NCBI GenBank assembly: GCA_022796475.1
Contig: JAAWIS010000002.1
Span: 1 to 64,000, forward strand
Length of the DNA stretch: 64,000 nt
Direction of reading: 5' to 3'
DNA from: Lachnospiraceae bacterium
GTDB taxonomy: Bacteria > Bacillota > Clostridia > Lachnospirales > Lachnospiraceae
Part shown: piece by piece, positions 18,065-25,736 of the stretch
How positions within the stretch are numbered: position 1 is the stretch's first letter
Layout: each line of letters begins with the position of its first letter
Made by a program: the position numbers and the translations under genes
Notes under the pieces: model-generated
What the model was told of the DNA's origin: nothing
Databases searched by the model: none
The model's input: only the letters and a program-made list of their open reading frames with translations

Positions 18065-18820
18065 TTACTGAAACTCTGTCATATAAGGCCGATACCGCAA
18101 AGGCAGGTGGCTCCTTTGGCAGACATAATTTTTCCGCTGAGGAATTGATATCGTTTGACAAAAGCTCTTCCACATAGAACGGTATTCTTCTTCATCCGTT
18201 TCCCAATCAGAAATCTCATGCAGGCCGTTTTGACCGCTGCGGATAATAAACCAGTCTTCGTCTGCCGGATGAAGAACAGCACGTTTCCGGTTTTCATCAT
18301 AAATCATCCAATTTTCAGAAGGCATCCGATCCGAAAAATGAACCGCCAGCAATGTCAGCACATCATTTTTCGGGCCGATCCTGCTGATTAAAAGTCCTTC
18401 CTGTGTTCTTGAAAAACGGGCAAACTCTTTTAGAAGATGGCTTTCATTCATAACATACCGGCATAAACGAAACACCTCAAATACAGACGGAAGATGGAGC
18501 ATATTTAAAATATCTCTGCCGCAGCAGAACCCATCCACCAAAAAACGATAGATGCAGTCTGCTTTCCCAGGTTCTTTGCTTAAAGAAGCCAGATATATCT
18601 TTTTATATACTGTTTCTGATAACTTTTTCCGGATGGCTTCTGATGTTTTCTCCACTTTTTCCGGCGTAACGTTTACGGTTACATATTCGCAGAATAATCG
18701 GAGTTCTTCCATTTGTTCAATTTCAAGGCATACTTGGTCATGCCCTTTTTTACTCATCCATGCATCATAAACGCCGCACAAAATTCCGTCAAAGGAATCT
18801 TCACATACATATACTGTCAT
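18065..18820 (-). CDS. TIGR03915-type DNA metabolism protein
   Basis: A 251-residue protein of the family found next to the radical-SAM DNA modification/repair protein. It shows the family pattern: an N-terminal VYVCEDSFDGILCGVYDAW, a central DCIYRFLVDGFCCGRD, then RFSRTQEGLLISRIGPKNDVL and HPADEDWFIIRSG near the end. In some bacteria the family is fused to a uracil-DNA glycosylase-like domain; that domain is absent here. The ATG overlaps the stop of the upstream gene by 4 bases, so the two are translationally coupled and share a promoter with LexA boxes. Biochemical role not established. Confidence 0.85.
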   Translation of the reverse strand: MTVYVCEDSFDGILCGVYDAWMSKKGHDQVCLEIEQMEELRLFCEYVTVNVTPEKVEKTSEAIRKKLSETVYKKIYLASLSKEPGKADCIYRFLVDGFCCGRDILNMLHLPSVFEVFRLCRYVMNESHLLKEFARFSRTQEGLLISRIGPKNDVLTLLAVHFSDRMPSENWMIYDENRKRAVLHPADEDWFIIRSGQNGLHEISDWETDEEEYRSMWKSFCQTISIPQRKNYVCQRSHLPLRYRPYMTEFQ

Positions 18821-20325
18821 ATCGCTGTTTCCTTTCTGTCAGGTATCCGTTCTATATGCATATCATCAAATAAAGAAAGCTGCCGGTAGCTGTCTTTATG
18901 CTGGATATCCCAGGCATTCCTGCGCTCATCCCCCAATAGCTGGCTGGTAATATAGTCCTGATCAATTTTAACCGGATTCATCAGTTTTCCGGAACACGTA
19001 ATAAAATACTGGGCTCTCTTTAATACAACACCCATTTTCTTTAAATCTGCAAATGTAAGAACTGCCGTTTTCCTTGCTGCCACAATCCTGCCTACAGACT
19101 TTACCCCCATCCCCGGAACCCTGAGAAGCATTTCATATCCGGCCCGGTTTACTTCCACTGGGAACTGTTCAAGATGCCGCAGCGCCCAGTCACACTTTGG
19201 GTCAAGGAATACATTAAAATTAGGCTGACTCTCTGACAATAGCTCTCCTGCATCAAACCCGTAATAGCGCATCAGCCAGTCTGCCTGGTAAAGCCTGTGC
19301 TCCCGCAGCAGAGGCGGCCCTCCAGGAAGGATGGGAAGGCTGCTGTCTTCATTAACAGAGATATAAGCTGAATAAAAAACCCGCTTTAAACCAAATTTCT
19401 GATATAAAGCTTCTGCCACAGCCAGCATCTGAAAATCGCTTTCCGGCGTGGCTCCTACAATCATCTGAGTAGACTGTCCTGCCGGAACAAAATAGTCCCT
19501 TTTCCCAAAAACCCGTCCAAGACCATAATTTCCATATCGGGAACGCCCTAGATGAAGCCTTTTGCTTCCATATGGTTTCTTAGAAACCTCTCCTGCCTTA
19601 CTATTGAGAACTCTGATTCCTCCAGCCGGATCCGGCAGCAAGGAAGCTTCTTCCTGTTTTAGTCGGGATTCATCCCCTGGCGGAAGACAGATTCCCTCCT
19701 GATTTAGCTGCTTTGCAATCCCTGTCTGAATTTGTTTCATAGGCTTTAATATCTTGTCCCTGGTCTTTCCGGGAGCCAGCTTCTTAAGGCCTTCCGCTGT
19801 GGGGAGCTCCAAATTTACACTCATCCGATCTGCTAAAAAGCCTGTCTGTTCGATCAGTGCCGGATCCGCCCCCGGAATGGCTTTTACATGAATGTATCCA
19901 TTAAAATGCAGTTCCCGCCGCAGCTTCCACAGTACCTGAAAAATTTGTTCCATCGTGTAATCCGGGCTGTGTAAAATTCCGGAACTTAAAAACAGCCCTT
20001 CAATATAATTCCTCTGGTAAAATTCCATGGTTAGCCTGCACACCTCTTCTGGAGTAAATGAGGTTCGCAATGTATCATTAGAGCAGCGGTTAATACAGTA
20101 CTTACAGTCATAAATACACTGATTCGTAAATAAAATCTTTAAAAGGGAAATACACCTGCCGTCAGCAGAAAAACTATGACAGATTCCGGATTCTACCGTA
20201 TTCCCCAGACTTCCCTTCTTCCCCTTACGGCCCACCCCGCTGGAGGTGCAGGCCACATCATATTTGGCTGCATCAGTTAAAATGGTCAGCTTTTCCTGTA
20301 TACTAAGATTTTCCTGAATCAGCAT
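18817..20325 (-). CDS. Putative DNA modification/repair radical SAM protein (TIGR03916-like)
   Basis: A 502-residue radical-SAM enzyme. The Fe-S cluster motif is C70-IYD-C74-KY-C77 (CxxxCxxC), followed by NRCSNDTLRTSFTPEEV and GLFLSSGI. About 390-415 holds a helix-hairpin-helix-like DNA-binding motif, LLRVPGMGVKSVGRI, consistent with action on DNA. The family is annotated as DNA modification/repair by its association with UDG-like partners; the reaction is not known. The gene starts an operon with the TIGR03915-like protein. Two LexA boxes flank its promoter, so it is likely SOS induced. Confidence 0.88.
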   Translation of the reverse strand: MLIQENLSIQEKLTILTDAAKYDVACTSSGVGRKGKKGSLGNTVESGICHSFSADGRCISLLKILFTNQCIYDCKYCINRCSNDTLRTSFTPEEVCRLTMEFYQRNYIEGLFLSSGILHSPDYTMEQIFQVLWKLRRELHFNGYIHVKAIPGADPALIEQTGFLADRMSVNLELPTAEGLKKLAPGKTRDKILKPMKQIQTGIAKQLNQEGICLPPGDESRLKQEEASLLPDPAGGIRVLNSKAGEVSKKPYGSKRLHLGRSRYGNYGLGRVFGKRDYFVPAGQSTQMIVGATPESDFQMLAVAEALYQKFGLKRVFYSAYISVNEDSSLPILPGGPPLLREHRLYQADWLMRYYGFDAGELLSESQPNFNVFLDPKCDWALRHLEQFPVEVNRAGYEMLLRVPGMGVKSVGRIVAARKTAVLTFADLKKMGVVLKRAQYFITCSGKLMNPVKIDQDYITSQLLGDERRNAWDIQHKDSYRQLSLFDDMHIERIPDRKETAI

Positions 20326-20357
20326 CTTTTCATTTCCTTCCTTAAATATTACATTTC

Positions 20358-20371
20358 AGAACATTTGTTCT
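20358..20371 (-). promoter_or_regulatory. LexA box 1 (downstream of the -10)
   Basis: AGAACATTTGTTCT, a perfect dyad that contains GAAC-N4-GTTC, the core of the Bacillus/Clostridium LexA site CGAACNNNNGTTCG. It sits around the expected transcription start of the radical-SAM operon. Confidence 0.8.
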
Positions 20372-20377
20372 GATTCC

Positions 20378-20406
20378 AGTCTACCATATTTCCGATTACA
20401 TTTCAA
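20378..20406 (-). promoter_or_regulatory. Promoter of the radical-SAM repair operon
   Basis: Minus strand: TTGAAA (20401-20406), 17-base spacer, TAGACT (20378-20383). LexA boxes lie immediately on both sides. Confidence 0.7.
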
Positions 20407-20414
20407 CACCTTTT

Positions 20415-20428
20415 CGAACATTTGTTTG
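20415..20428 (-). promoter_or_regulatory. LexA box 2 (upstream of the -35)
   Basis: CGAACATTTGTTTG matches the LexA consensus CGAACNNNNGTTCG at all but one defined position. It lies 57 bases from box 1, centre to centre, on the other side of the promoter. Confidence 0.75.
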
Positions 20429-20485
20429 TATTTTTTCTGCAAAGAAAAAAGATCGGTTCTTCTTGTTATAGTCTTTATTTCAACT

Positions 20486-20505
20486 ATAGTCAATGGTATG
20501 ACTAT
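20486..20505. promoter_or_regulatory. Dyad operator-like site before the HTH gene
   Basis: ATAGTCA-N6-TGACTAT, a 7-bp inverted repeat about 65 bases upstream of the small Cro/C1 gene and between the two divergent transcription units. It could be the site of the regulator itself (inference). Confidence 0.4.
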
Positions 20506-20568
20506 TTCATAAAATGTAAGTGTAGCTATTGGTTTTACAAATTGCTTTTGCAGAGGAAATAAGATTTT

Positions 20569-20787
20569 ATGATTCAATATGATCCTTTTTGGGAAACTAT
20601 GAAAAAGGCTGGCGAATCAACCTATACGCTAATCAACAACCACCGCATCTCCAGCTCTACCATCAACCGACTCCGGAAAAATCAGCCCCTTTCCACAACT
20701 ACAATTAACGATTTATGCCGGATTTTAGACTGCAGTATACAGGATATTGCCGTTTATGTTTCTTCTGACCAGGATCAATTTTTATAA
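20569..20787 (+). CDS. Small Cro/C1-type HTH regulator
   Basis: A 72-residue protein that is essentially one XRE-type helix-turn-helix: FWETMKKAGESTYTLINNHR, then ISSSTINRLRKNQPLSTTTI and the closing LCRILDCSIQDIAVYV. Such stand-alone domains are common in Lachnospiraceae. A GAGGAAATAAG ribosome site precedes the ATG. It is divergent from the LexA-controlled operon and followed by a strong terminator, so it is monocistronic. The target is unknown; an inverted repeat in its own upstream region is a candidate. Confidence 0.85.
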   Translation: MIQYDPFWETMKKAGESTYTLINNHRISSSTINRLRKNQPLSTTTINDLCRILDCSIQDIAVYVSSDQDQFL

Positions 20788-20813
20788 TTGCCGGTGACAT
20801 AAGGAGAATCATG

Positions 20814-20864
20814 AAAAAGCTGCAGGGAAGCACCTGACTTCAGGAACTCCCCTGCAGCTTTTTT
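20814..20864. terminator. Strong terminator after the HTH gene
   Basis: AAAGCTGCAGGG pairs with CCCTGCAGCTTT, followed by TTTTTT on the plus strand and, after the A-run, by Ts on the minus strand. It can serve both the HTH gene and the convergent anti-sigma gene. Confidence 0.85.
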
Positions 20865-20899
20865 ATTCTCTGACCAAAATATGGCAGACGGTTTCGATT

Positions 20900-21682
20900 T
20901 TATTTTCCGCTGTCAATCACTTCTTTTGCCAAATCAATGATTTCTTTCAGCTCCACATCCTGGAAGGTATACAAATGATAATACAGCCCGTCTTCCATCC
21001 AGGTCACACTTTTAAATGCTTTGCGTTCCTCCTGGCTGGAACCATAGCTGATCATCAGTTTTCCTTCCTTTTCCAACTGCTGATCCCCTTCGCTTGGCTG
21101 CTGATCCGGCGGAAGGAATAAATAGTTATCAACATTTCCTTTTATCAAAATATCCTCATATGTTTCAGTAGTCTGAGGCATTCCGGAACTATTTTCACTG
21201 TTATCCAATGGCTTGCAGACTGACAGCGAAATATCTTTGTTTCCTGTATAAGATACCAAAGCCTCCGGATAGCCTCCTATACGATTTCCTGCATTATCCC
21301 ATGCATCTATTTCGGTTACATAACCTTCTTTATAACTGGATCCGTCTGAAAATTGCTCCGGAATTTTCGGCGCCTTTCCAAATTTCTTCTCAGCTTCCCC
21401 AATCAGTTGGCTGGCAGAATGAATCGCTTCGTTTTTATTCGTATGGCTGGATGTGTAGGCAATCCTACCTGCCCCGATTGCAGTAGCCGATCCAATAACA
21501 ATCATCGCTGCTGCCAATACAATACTCATTTTTTTCTTTGATAATTTCATAATACTTCTCCTTTCATGGATCTGATGATGGATGTGAGCAAGAACTCTGT
21601 CTTCCGTTTCCTTGGAAAAATATGCTGATAAAACCTTTGTCTGAATTTCATCTTTTATCCATTCTTCCTGGTTTTTCTTCAC
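20900..21682 (-). CDS. Membrane-anchored anti-sigma-like protein (DUF4367-like C-terminus)
   Basis: A 260-residue single-pass protein. A cytoplasmic N-terminal region (about 1-50) is followed by one membrane helix, MSIVLAAAMIVIGSATAIGAG, and a ~180-residue outer domain whose ending, VTWMEDGLYYHLYTFQDVEL...LAKEVIDS, resembles DUF4367. The start is a GTG at 21682 with GGAGGT 7 bases upstream; earlier frame is out of register with the family layout. It follows the ECF sigma gene by 70 bases, the usual sigma/anti-sigma pairing: the N-terminus would hold the sigma factor until an envelope signal releases it (inference). Confidence 0.78.
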   Translation of the reverse strand: MKKNQEEWIKDEIQTKVLSAYFSKETEDRVLAHIHHQIHERRSIMKLSKKKMSIVLAAAMIVIGSATAIGAGRIAYTSSHTNKNEAIHSASQLIGEAEKKFGKAPKIPEQFSDGSSYKEGYVTEIDAWDNAGNRIGGYPEALVSYTGNKDISLSVCKPLDNSENSSGMPQTTETYEDILIKGNVDNYLFLPPDQQPSEGDQQLEKEGKLMISYGSSQEERKAFKSVTWMEDGLYYHLYTFQDVELKEIIDLAKEVIDSGK

Positions 21683-21752
21683 CTTAACACCTCCTATATA
21701 CCTATTCCCCTGCCTTAAGCGGCTGCGTTTGCTGTTTGCTGCAGTTTTCCTG

Positions 21753-22373
21753 TCAGTTAAAAGCACTGTCCTTTCTTTCCCAGCAAACCGTCACTGGCGG
21801 GCTTAAACTCTCTTTTAAAAGTTTTCGGGCTCTGCTTAGCCTGGACTTAACCGTACCTTCAAACAGACCTGTAATTTCTGCAATATCCTTAATGCCTAAT
21901 TCATTAAAGTAATATAAAAGGACTAAGGTACGGTACTTTACGTCTAATTGTCTTACTGCCAGCATAAGTTCTTTCGAAACCTCTTGTTTCAAAATCTGAT
22001 CCAAAGGCTCGTCCTGAAGTTTATCTTCTTCTATCTGCTCAGCCAGCTTACTTCCCTGCTCTTTTCGCTGTTCTAAAATTCCTTCAAATGAGAGTTCCTT
22101 TTTTTTCTTCCCTTTTTTTTCCGCCCTCCATGCAGTTCGAATAAGGATCTGGTAAATCCATGATTCAAATCCTTCTGGATTTTTTAGTGTTTTTCGATGA
22201 AGGTAGCATTTTACAAACGTTTCCTGCAGCACATCTTCACTGTCACTTTGATTTCCTGTAATAAAATAAGCCATACGGTATAGCTTTTTGGAATAGGAAT
22301 GGTATACTTCATCAAAGGCCCTCTCATCGCCTTCTATCATTTTTTCAACGAAAGCTATCATTTCTTCTTTCAT
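21753..22373 (-). CDS. ECF-type RNA polymerase sigma factor
   Basis: A 206-residue sigma-70 family member with only regions 2 and 4. Region 2 reads FDEVYHSYSKKLYRMAYFITG then SEDVLQETFVKCYLHR; region 4 reads LDVKYRTLVLLYYFNELGIK then FEGTVKSRLSRARKLLKESL. The ATG at 22373 follows an AGGAAGCAGG site and avoids an 11-codon extension. The gene is just upstream of a membrane anti-sigma-like protein, and the pair likely responds to envelope or peptide stress. A sequence resembling ECF-type promoters lies 40-70 bases upstream, so it may be autoregulated. Confidence 0.9.
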   Translation of the reverse strand: MKEEMIAFVEKMIEGDERAFDEVYHSYSKKLYRMAYFITGNQSDSEDVLQETFVKCYLHRKTLKNPEGFESWIYQILIRTAWRAEKKGKKKKELSFEGILEQRKEQGSKLAEQIEEDKLQDEPLDQILKQEVSKELMLAVRQLDVKYRTLVLLYYFNELGIKDIAEITGLFEGTVKSRLSRARKLLKESLSPPVTVCWERKDSAFN

Positions 22374-22410
22374 AACCTGCTTCCTTTCCACTTCTTTTTG
22401 ATGCATCTGT

Positions 22411-22444
22411 TATATAAGAGCCTGCCAGGATCCAAACGGTTCGC
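22411..22444 (-). promoter_or_regulatory. Possible ECF-type autoregulatory promoter
   Basis: Minus strand: GCGAACCGTTT near -35 (22434-22444) and CTCTTATATA near -10 (22411-22420). The AACCGTTT element resembles ECF -35 sites. The assignment is by eye only. Confidence 0.3.
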
Positions 22445-22527
22445 TTTTTAGATAAAAAATTTTAAATCTTTTTTGTTAGCGACCTTCTTTTATCCTGCAT
22501 ATGATAAAATAAAAAGGGATTTCCCAT

Positions 22528-22950
22528 ATGTCCAATCATGTTTTATGGATGCAGTGGCAGCAAACATGTGATGAAAATTGCAGGCCATGCACAGGCATAT
22601 TCTGTCACCCTTGCCGGCCATGCAGTCATTCCTTTTCCCATTTTGGGTCTTCTCACAGACGGCCTTCGCCTCCCCCAGGCCCGCCTCCCGGCAGGCCAAA
22701 ACCACCTCCAGGATACCCTGGCTGGCCAAATCCCCCTGGACCGCCTCCAGGACCGCCCGGCTGGCAGCCTCATCCGGGACTGCCTTCCGGCAGGCCAAAG
22801 CCGCCTCCAGGACCACCTGGCTGGCCAAATCCAGGCAATCCATTCTGGCCCTGGCGGCCGCCTCATCCTCCGAAAGAACCGCCCAGGCGCCCGATGCCTG
22901 GCCCGTCCGGGCATGGAAGCAAACCGCCGAAACGTCCATGGCCTTTTTAA
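22528..22950 (+). CDS. Proline/glycine-rich small protein with Cys cluster
   Basis: A 140-residue plus-strand frame. Residues 14-33 hold five cysteines (CDENCRPCTGIFCHPC and one more), then a tract of PPGPPPGRPKPPPGYPGWP-type repeats makes up the rest. No signal peptide or membrane helix is obvious. An AAAGGG site lies about 9 bases before the ATG. The GC-rich repeats leave several other frames open on both strands, but only this one gives a coherent, repeat-structured, low-complexity protein. Function unknown; possibly a surface or spore-coat-like structural peptide (weak inference). Confidence 0.55.
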   Translation: MSNHVLWMQWQQTCDENCRPCTGIFCHPCRPCSHSFSHFGSSHRRPSPPPGPPPGRPKPPPGYPGWPNPPGPPPGPPGWQPHPGLPSGRPKPPPGPPGWPNPGNPFWPWRPPHPPKEPPRRPMPGPSGHGSKPPKRPWPF

Positions 22951-23041
22951 CCAGAATGCAAAGTTTTAAAATTAAAATCCGGTTGCATTCCATTCTTTCA
23001 TATGGTATAGTAACGTAAAATCAAATTCTAAAACGCAATTT

Positions 23042-23250
23042 ACCTGCCACCGGGTAGGTTATAAGAATCCTGTTTATGCATTCCCGCCTAGAGTGGGCTG
23101 CTTAGCAGTGTGATTCCACATTCCCCTCTGCCAAAGTGCAATTAAGAGCGGAGTGTTTTGTTTCATAGGATTCATCTTCCTTGAAGCAAGAAAGCGTCAG
23201 GCTTCCTGTCATTAGGTCTTAGAAGACGGGAAGTTCTGGCGTTTTTATTT
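23042..23250 (+). promoter_or_regulatory. Structured leader with terminator upstream of MATE gene (riboswitch/attenuator candidate)
   Basis: A hairpin ACCTGCC/GGGTAGGT at 23042-23059 is followed by a domain closed by GAATCCT (23065-23071) and AGGATTC (23167-23173). Inside are CTGC-TTA-GCAG and other short stems. Next comes an intrinsic terminator (23191-23246) whose arms pair over about 20 bases, ending in GTTTTTATTT, 40 bases before the MATE start. An aptamer-plus-terminator layout is thus visible. It does not match the riboswitch or T-box consensus sequences I know. Confidence 0.55.
23191..23246 (+). terminator. Leader terminator before the MATE gene
   Basis: AAAGCGTCAGGCTTCCTGTC pairs with GACGGGAAGTTCTGGCGTTT with several G-U pairs, loop of about 14 bases, then a U-tract. 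It lies in the 5' UTR, so transcription into the transporter gene would depend on read-through. Confidence 0.75.
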
Positions 23251-23288
23251 GAAACCAATTTTACGAAAGCAGCATGGGGGCTTCTGTT

Positions 23289-24605
23289 ATGAAACAAAAA
23301 AATTCCTGCTTTAGTCAGTTTATTCATTATACCATATTAAATGTATTTGGCATGATTGGATTATCCTGCTATATCCTTGCCGATACCTTTTTTATTGCAA
23401 AAGGACTGGGGGCAAAGGGCCTTGCTGCCCTAAACCTGGCTATTCCGGTCTACAGTCTGATCCATGGAAGCGGGCTGATGCTTGGTATCGGCGGCGCTGC
23501 AAAGTTTTCCGTGTTTCGCGGCCAAAAAGCCAGAGAACAATCCAATTACGTATTTTCCGCTGCTATCTGTCTTATGGCTGTCTTCGCTTCCTTCTTTATG
23601 CTGGCTGGACTTCTATTTACTCCTGCTATCACAAGATGGACAGGGGCCAGTAAGGAAACTTTTGCCATGACTCAAACGTATTTAAGGGTAATTCTTTTGT
23701 TTTCCCCTGGTTTTATGTTAAATGACATCCTTTTAAGCTTTGTAAAAAACGACGGCAATCCTGGTCTGGCCATGTCGGCTATGCTGGCAGGAAGTTTCTC
23801 AAATATTTTTTTAGATTACGTTTTCATTTTTCCTCTCCGTTTAGGAATTTTTGGCGCCGTATTGGCAACAGGCATTGCCCCTATTATCAGTATATCCATC
23901 TTATCCCGCCATTGGTTCAAAAAGCAGAATCACTTCCATTTTCAATGGTCAAACAGGATTCCTTCATTGGCCTTTCCTATTCTTTCCATTGGGTTTCCTT
24001 CATTAGTGGGTGAAGCTGCTTCAGGGATCGTGATCCTTGCATTTAATTTTATTATTCTGAATATCCTGGGAACTATTGGTGTTGCTGCGTATGGAATCAT
24101 TGCCAATATCTCTCTTGTGGTTATCTCTGTTTTTACAGGAATTGCCCAGGGAATACAGCCCTTAGTCAGCCAGGCTTACGGAAAAAAACAGAAGTCAGAT
24201 ATCCGGCAGATTGGCTGTTATGCTATAGAAGCCGTCCTGATACTCTCATTTCTCATCTATCTGCTGCTATTTTATTTTGCCTCTCCAATCGCTGCCGCTT
24301 TTAACAGCGAAGGTGACGCCAGACTGCAGCAGATTGCTGTAACCGGGATTAAGCTTTCCTTTACTTCTATTCCATTTGCAGGATTTAATCTCGTATTGTC
24401 TATGCTATTTACCTCAATGGAACGAGTCTTTCCGGCACAGGCCATATCGCTGCTTCGTGGCTTTATCCTGATTCTTCCTATGGCTTTCCTACTATCCTTT
24501 TTGGCTGAAATGACAGGAATATGGCTGGCTGTTCCCATTACCGAAGCAGTCACTTCAGGCATCGGTATAATATTTCTAATTCGGGAAACCATATCCGAGA
24601 GGTGA
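23289..24605 (+). CDS. MATE-family multidrug/solute efflux transporter
   Basis: A 438-residue inner-membrane protein with about 12 hydrophobic segments and the two-fold MATE layout. N-terminal hallmarks are LSCYILADTFFIAKGLGAKG and ALNLAIPVYSLIHG; the second half has FIILNILGTIGVAAYGIIAN and GIAQGIQPLVSQAYG. Such pumps use Na+ or H+ gradients to export cationic compounds. The start is placed at 23289, where GGGGG lies 8 bases upstream; an ATG at 23274 has no good site. The gene follows a structured attenuator leader and is coupled to a 47-residue ORF. Confidence 0.9.
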   Translation: MKQKNSCFSQFIHYTILNVFGMIGLSCYILADTFFIAKGLGAKGLAALNLAIPVYSLIHGSGLMLGIGGAAKFSVFRGQKAREQSNYVFSAAICLMAVFASFFMLAGLLFTPAITRWTGASKETFAMTQTYLRVILLFSPGFMLNDILLSFVKNDGNPGLAMSAMLAGSFSNIFLDYVFIFPLRLGIFGAVLATGIAPIISISILSRHWFKKQNHFHFQWSNRIPSLAFPILSIGFPSLVGEAASGIVILAFNFIILNILGTIGVAAYGIIANISLVVISVFTGIAQGIQPLVSQAYGKKQKSDIRQIGCYAIEAVLILSFLIYLLLFYFASPIAAAFNSEGDARLQQIAVTGIKLSFTSIPFAGFNLVLSMLFTSMERVFPAQAISLLRGFILILPMAFLLSFLAEMTGIWLAVPITEAVTSGIGIIFLIRETISER

Positions 24606-24610
24606 TAAAC

Positions 24611-24754
24611 ATGTCATATATTTCTCCTGCTGTCCAGCCAAAATTTGAGGAGCTTTCCGACAGCCTGCAAAGTCAGATCCTGGAGCGCAATGTATCCTTA
24701 AATACGATCTACGATTTGATTCGGGTGCTGGAGGAAATTGTAGCAGAAGGCTGA
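24611..24754 (+). CDS. Conserved small protein downstream of MATE
   Basis: A 47-residue ORF beginning MSYISPAVQPKFEELSDSLQ and ending IYDLIRVLEEIVAEG. An AGAGGTGAT ribosome site overlaps the MATE stop codon, and the ATG lies 5 bases after it, so the two are co-translated. The sequence is helical, acidic at the end and soluble. I recognise similar short proteins in Lachnospiraceae but know no function for them. Confidence 0.7.
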   Translation: MSYISPAVQPKFEELSDSLQSQILERNVSLNTIYDLIRVLEEIVAEG

Positions 24755-24814
24755 TTTTTTCCTTTACTATTCCAGTTTCCTATAGTATGATTAAAAATAG
24801 CCGGTTTTAAAAAA

Positions 24815-24940
24815 GAGTCCGGCTTGCCGGACTCTCGCGCCGGAGCGCGTCTGCGTCAGCAGACAGTTTCCTTAAGCGCGAAGTGCGCATCCCCCGGAGG
24901 GTTTTTTCTTTATAGGGCGCAATTTCCTATAAAGAAAAAA
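24815..24940 (+). repeat. GC-rich structured repeat, copy 1
   Basis: Begins with the perfect palindrome GAGTCCGGC-TT-GCCGGACTC, then GCGCCGGAGCGCG, the hairpin GTCTGC-GTCA-GCAGAC, the constant AGTTTCCTTA, GCGCGAAGTGCGC, and a closing hairpin CTTTATAGG/CCTATAAAG. A near copy follows directly and a third lies at 57982. It occupies most of the gap between the small ORF and smpB. Confidence 0.75.
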
Positions 24941-25032
24941 GAGTCCGGCTTGCCGGACTCTCGCGCCGGAGCGGGTCTGCGCCAGCAGACAGTTTCCTTA
25001 GGCGAGAAGTGCGCATCTTCTAAGAGGACTTT
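24941..25032 (+). repeat. GC-rich structured repeat, copy 2
   Basis: Starts exactly where copy 1 ends, with the same GAGTCCGGC palindrome and nearly the same next 70 bases, then diverges after GTGCGCATC and lacks the CTTTATAGG hairpin. This is a direct, head-to-tail truncated copy. Confidence 0.75.
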
Positions 25033-25195
25033 TCGTATCATAGAAAATAACAGATTTTTCTTTCAGATACAAAGGTAAAACCGGCAGCAAAGGGTATTCT
25101 TTCACATCTACTTTTAAATGCAGCTTTTGTCAAAAAGCGAAAAATACCTTTTAAGAGTGAAAGAATACTTTCATACAGAAAGGGGGCTGTGGAAT

Positions 25196-25663
25196 TTGAA
25201 ACAGGCTGTAAAATTAATTGCAAATAATAAAAAAGCTTACCATGACTACTTTATTGATGAAAAATTCGAGTCTGGAATCGAGCTGTTCGGTACGGAAGTA
25301 AAATCCATCCGTATGGGAAAATGCAGTATCAAGGAAGCCTTTGTCCGCATTGACCGCCACAATGAGGTATGGGTTTATGGAATGCATATTAATCCTTATG
25401 AGAAGGGAAATATCTTTAATAAAGATCCTCTCCGTGCCAGGAAACTGCTGATGCATAAAAATGAAATTATTAAACTGGCCGGAAAAATTGCAGAAAAAGG
25501 CTATACCTTAGTACCATTGCAGGTATATCTGAAAAACAGCCTGGTAAAAGTGGAAATCGGCCTGGCGCGAGGAAAGAAGCTTTATGATAAGCGGGAAGAT
25601 ATTGCCAAAAAAGATCAGCGCCGGGAGCTGCAGAGGGAATTTAAGGTAAAAAACCTGTACTAA
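25196..25663 (+). CDS. smpB: SsrA-binding protein SmpB
   Basis: SmpB binds tmRNA and takes it to stalled ribosomes for trans-translation. The 155-residue protein has the family motifs [44 protein letters not shown] and, near the end, [18 protein letters not shown], the tail that mimics an mRNA path. The frame is open from 25118, but the family N-terminus begins [10 protein letters not shown]; a TTG at 25196 with AGGGGG about 9 bases upstream gives that exact start and normal length. The ssrA gene lies 200 bases downstream on the same strand, the classic pairing. Confidence 0.95.
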   Translation: MKQAVKLIANNKKAYHDYFIDEKFESGIELFGTEVKSIRMGKCSIKEAFVRIDRHNEVWVYGMHINPYEKGNIFNKDPLRARKLLMHKNEIIKLAGKIAEKGYTLVPLQVYLKNSLVKVEIGLARGKKLYDKREDIAKKDQRRELQREFKVKNLY

Positions 25664-25707
25664 AGGAACTGCCCTTAAATGGTCAGTATTTCGTAGGAAT
25701 TCTATGC

Positions 25708-25736
25708 TTGACACGGCTCTTTTGCCGTGGTAAAGT
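25708..25736 (+). promoter_or_regulatory. Predicted promoter of ssrA
   Basis: TTGACA (25708-25713), 17-base spacer, TAAAGT (25731-25736), in the smpB-ssrA gap. It implies a pre-tmRNA leader of about 125 bases that would be trimmed off. Confidence 0.6.

Noticed and set aside
22490..22993. 167-residue minus-strand ORF (and 123-residue one) over the proline-rich gene
   Set aside because: Ala/Arg-rich antisense reading of the PPG repeat; no ribosome site that I can see; the plus-strand frame is more coherent.
23042..23190. T-box leader
   Set aside because: No TGGNACCGCG-type antiterminator sequence and no specifier loop layout were found before the MATE gene.
24815..25032. rho-independent terminator only
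   Set aside because: The first palindrome could terminate the MATE unit, but the ~90 further shared bases and a third distant copy show a repeat element, so it was listed as a repeat.
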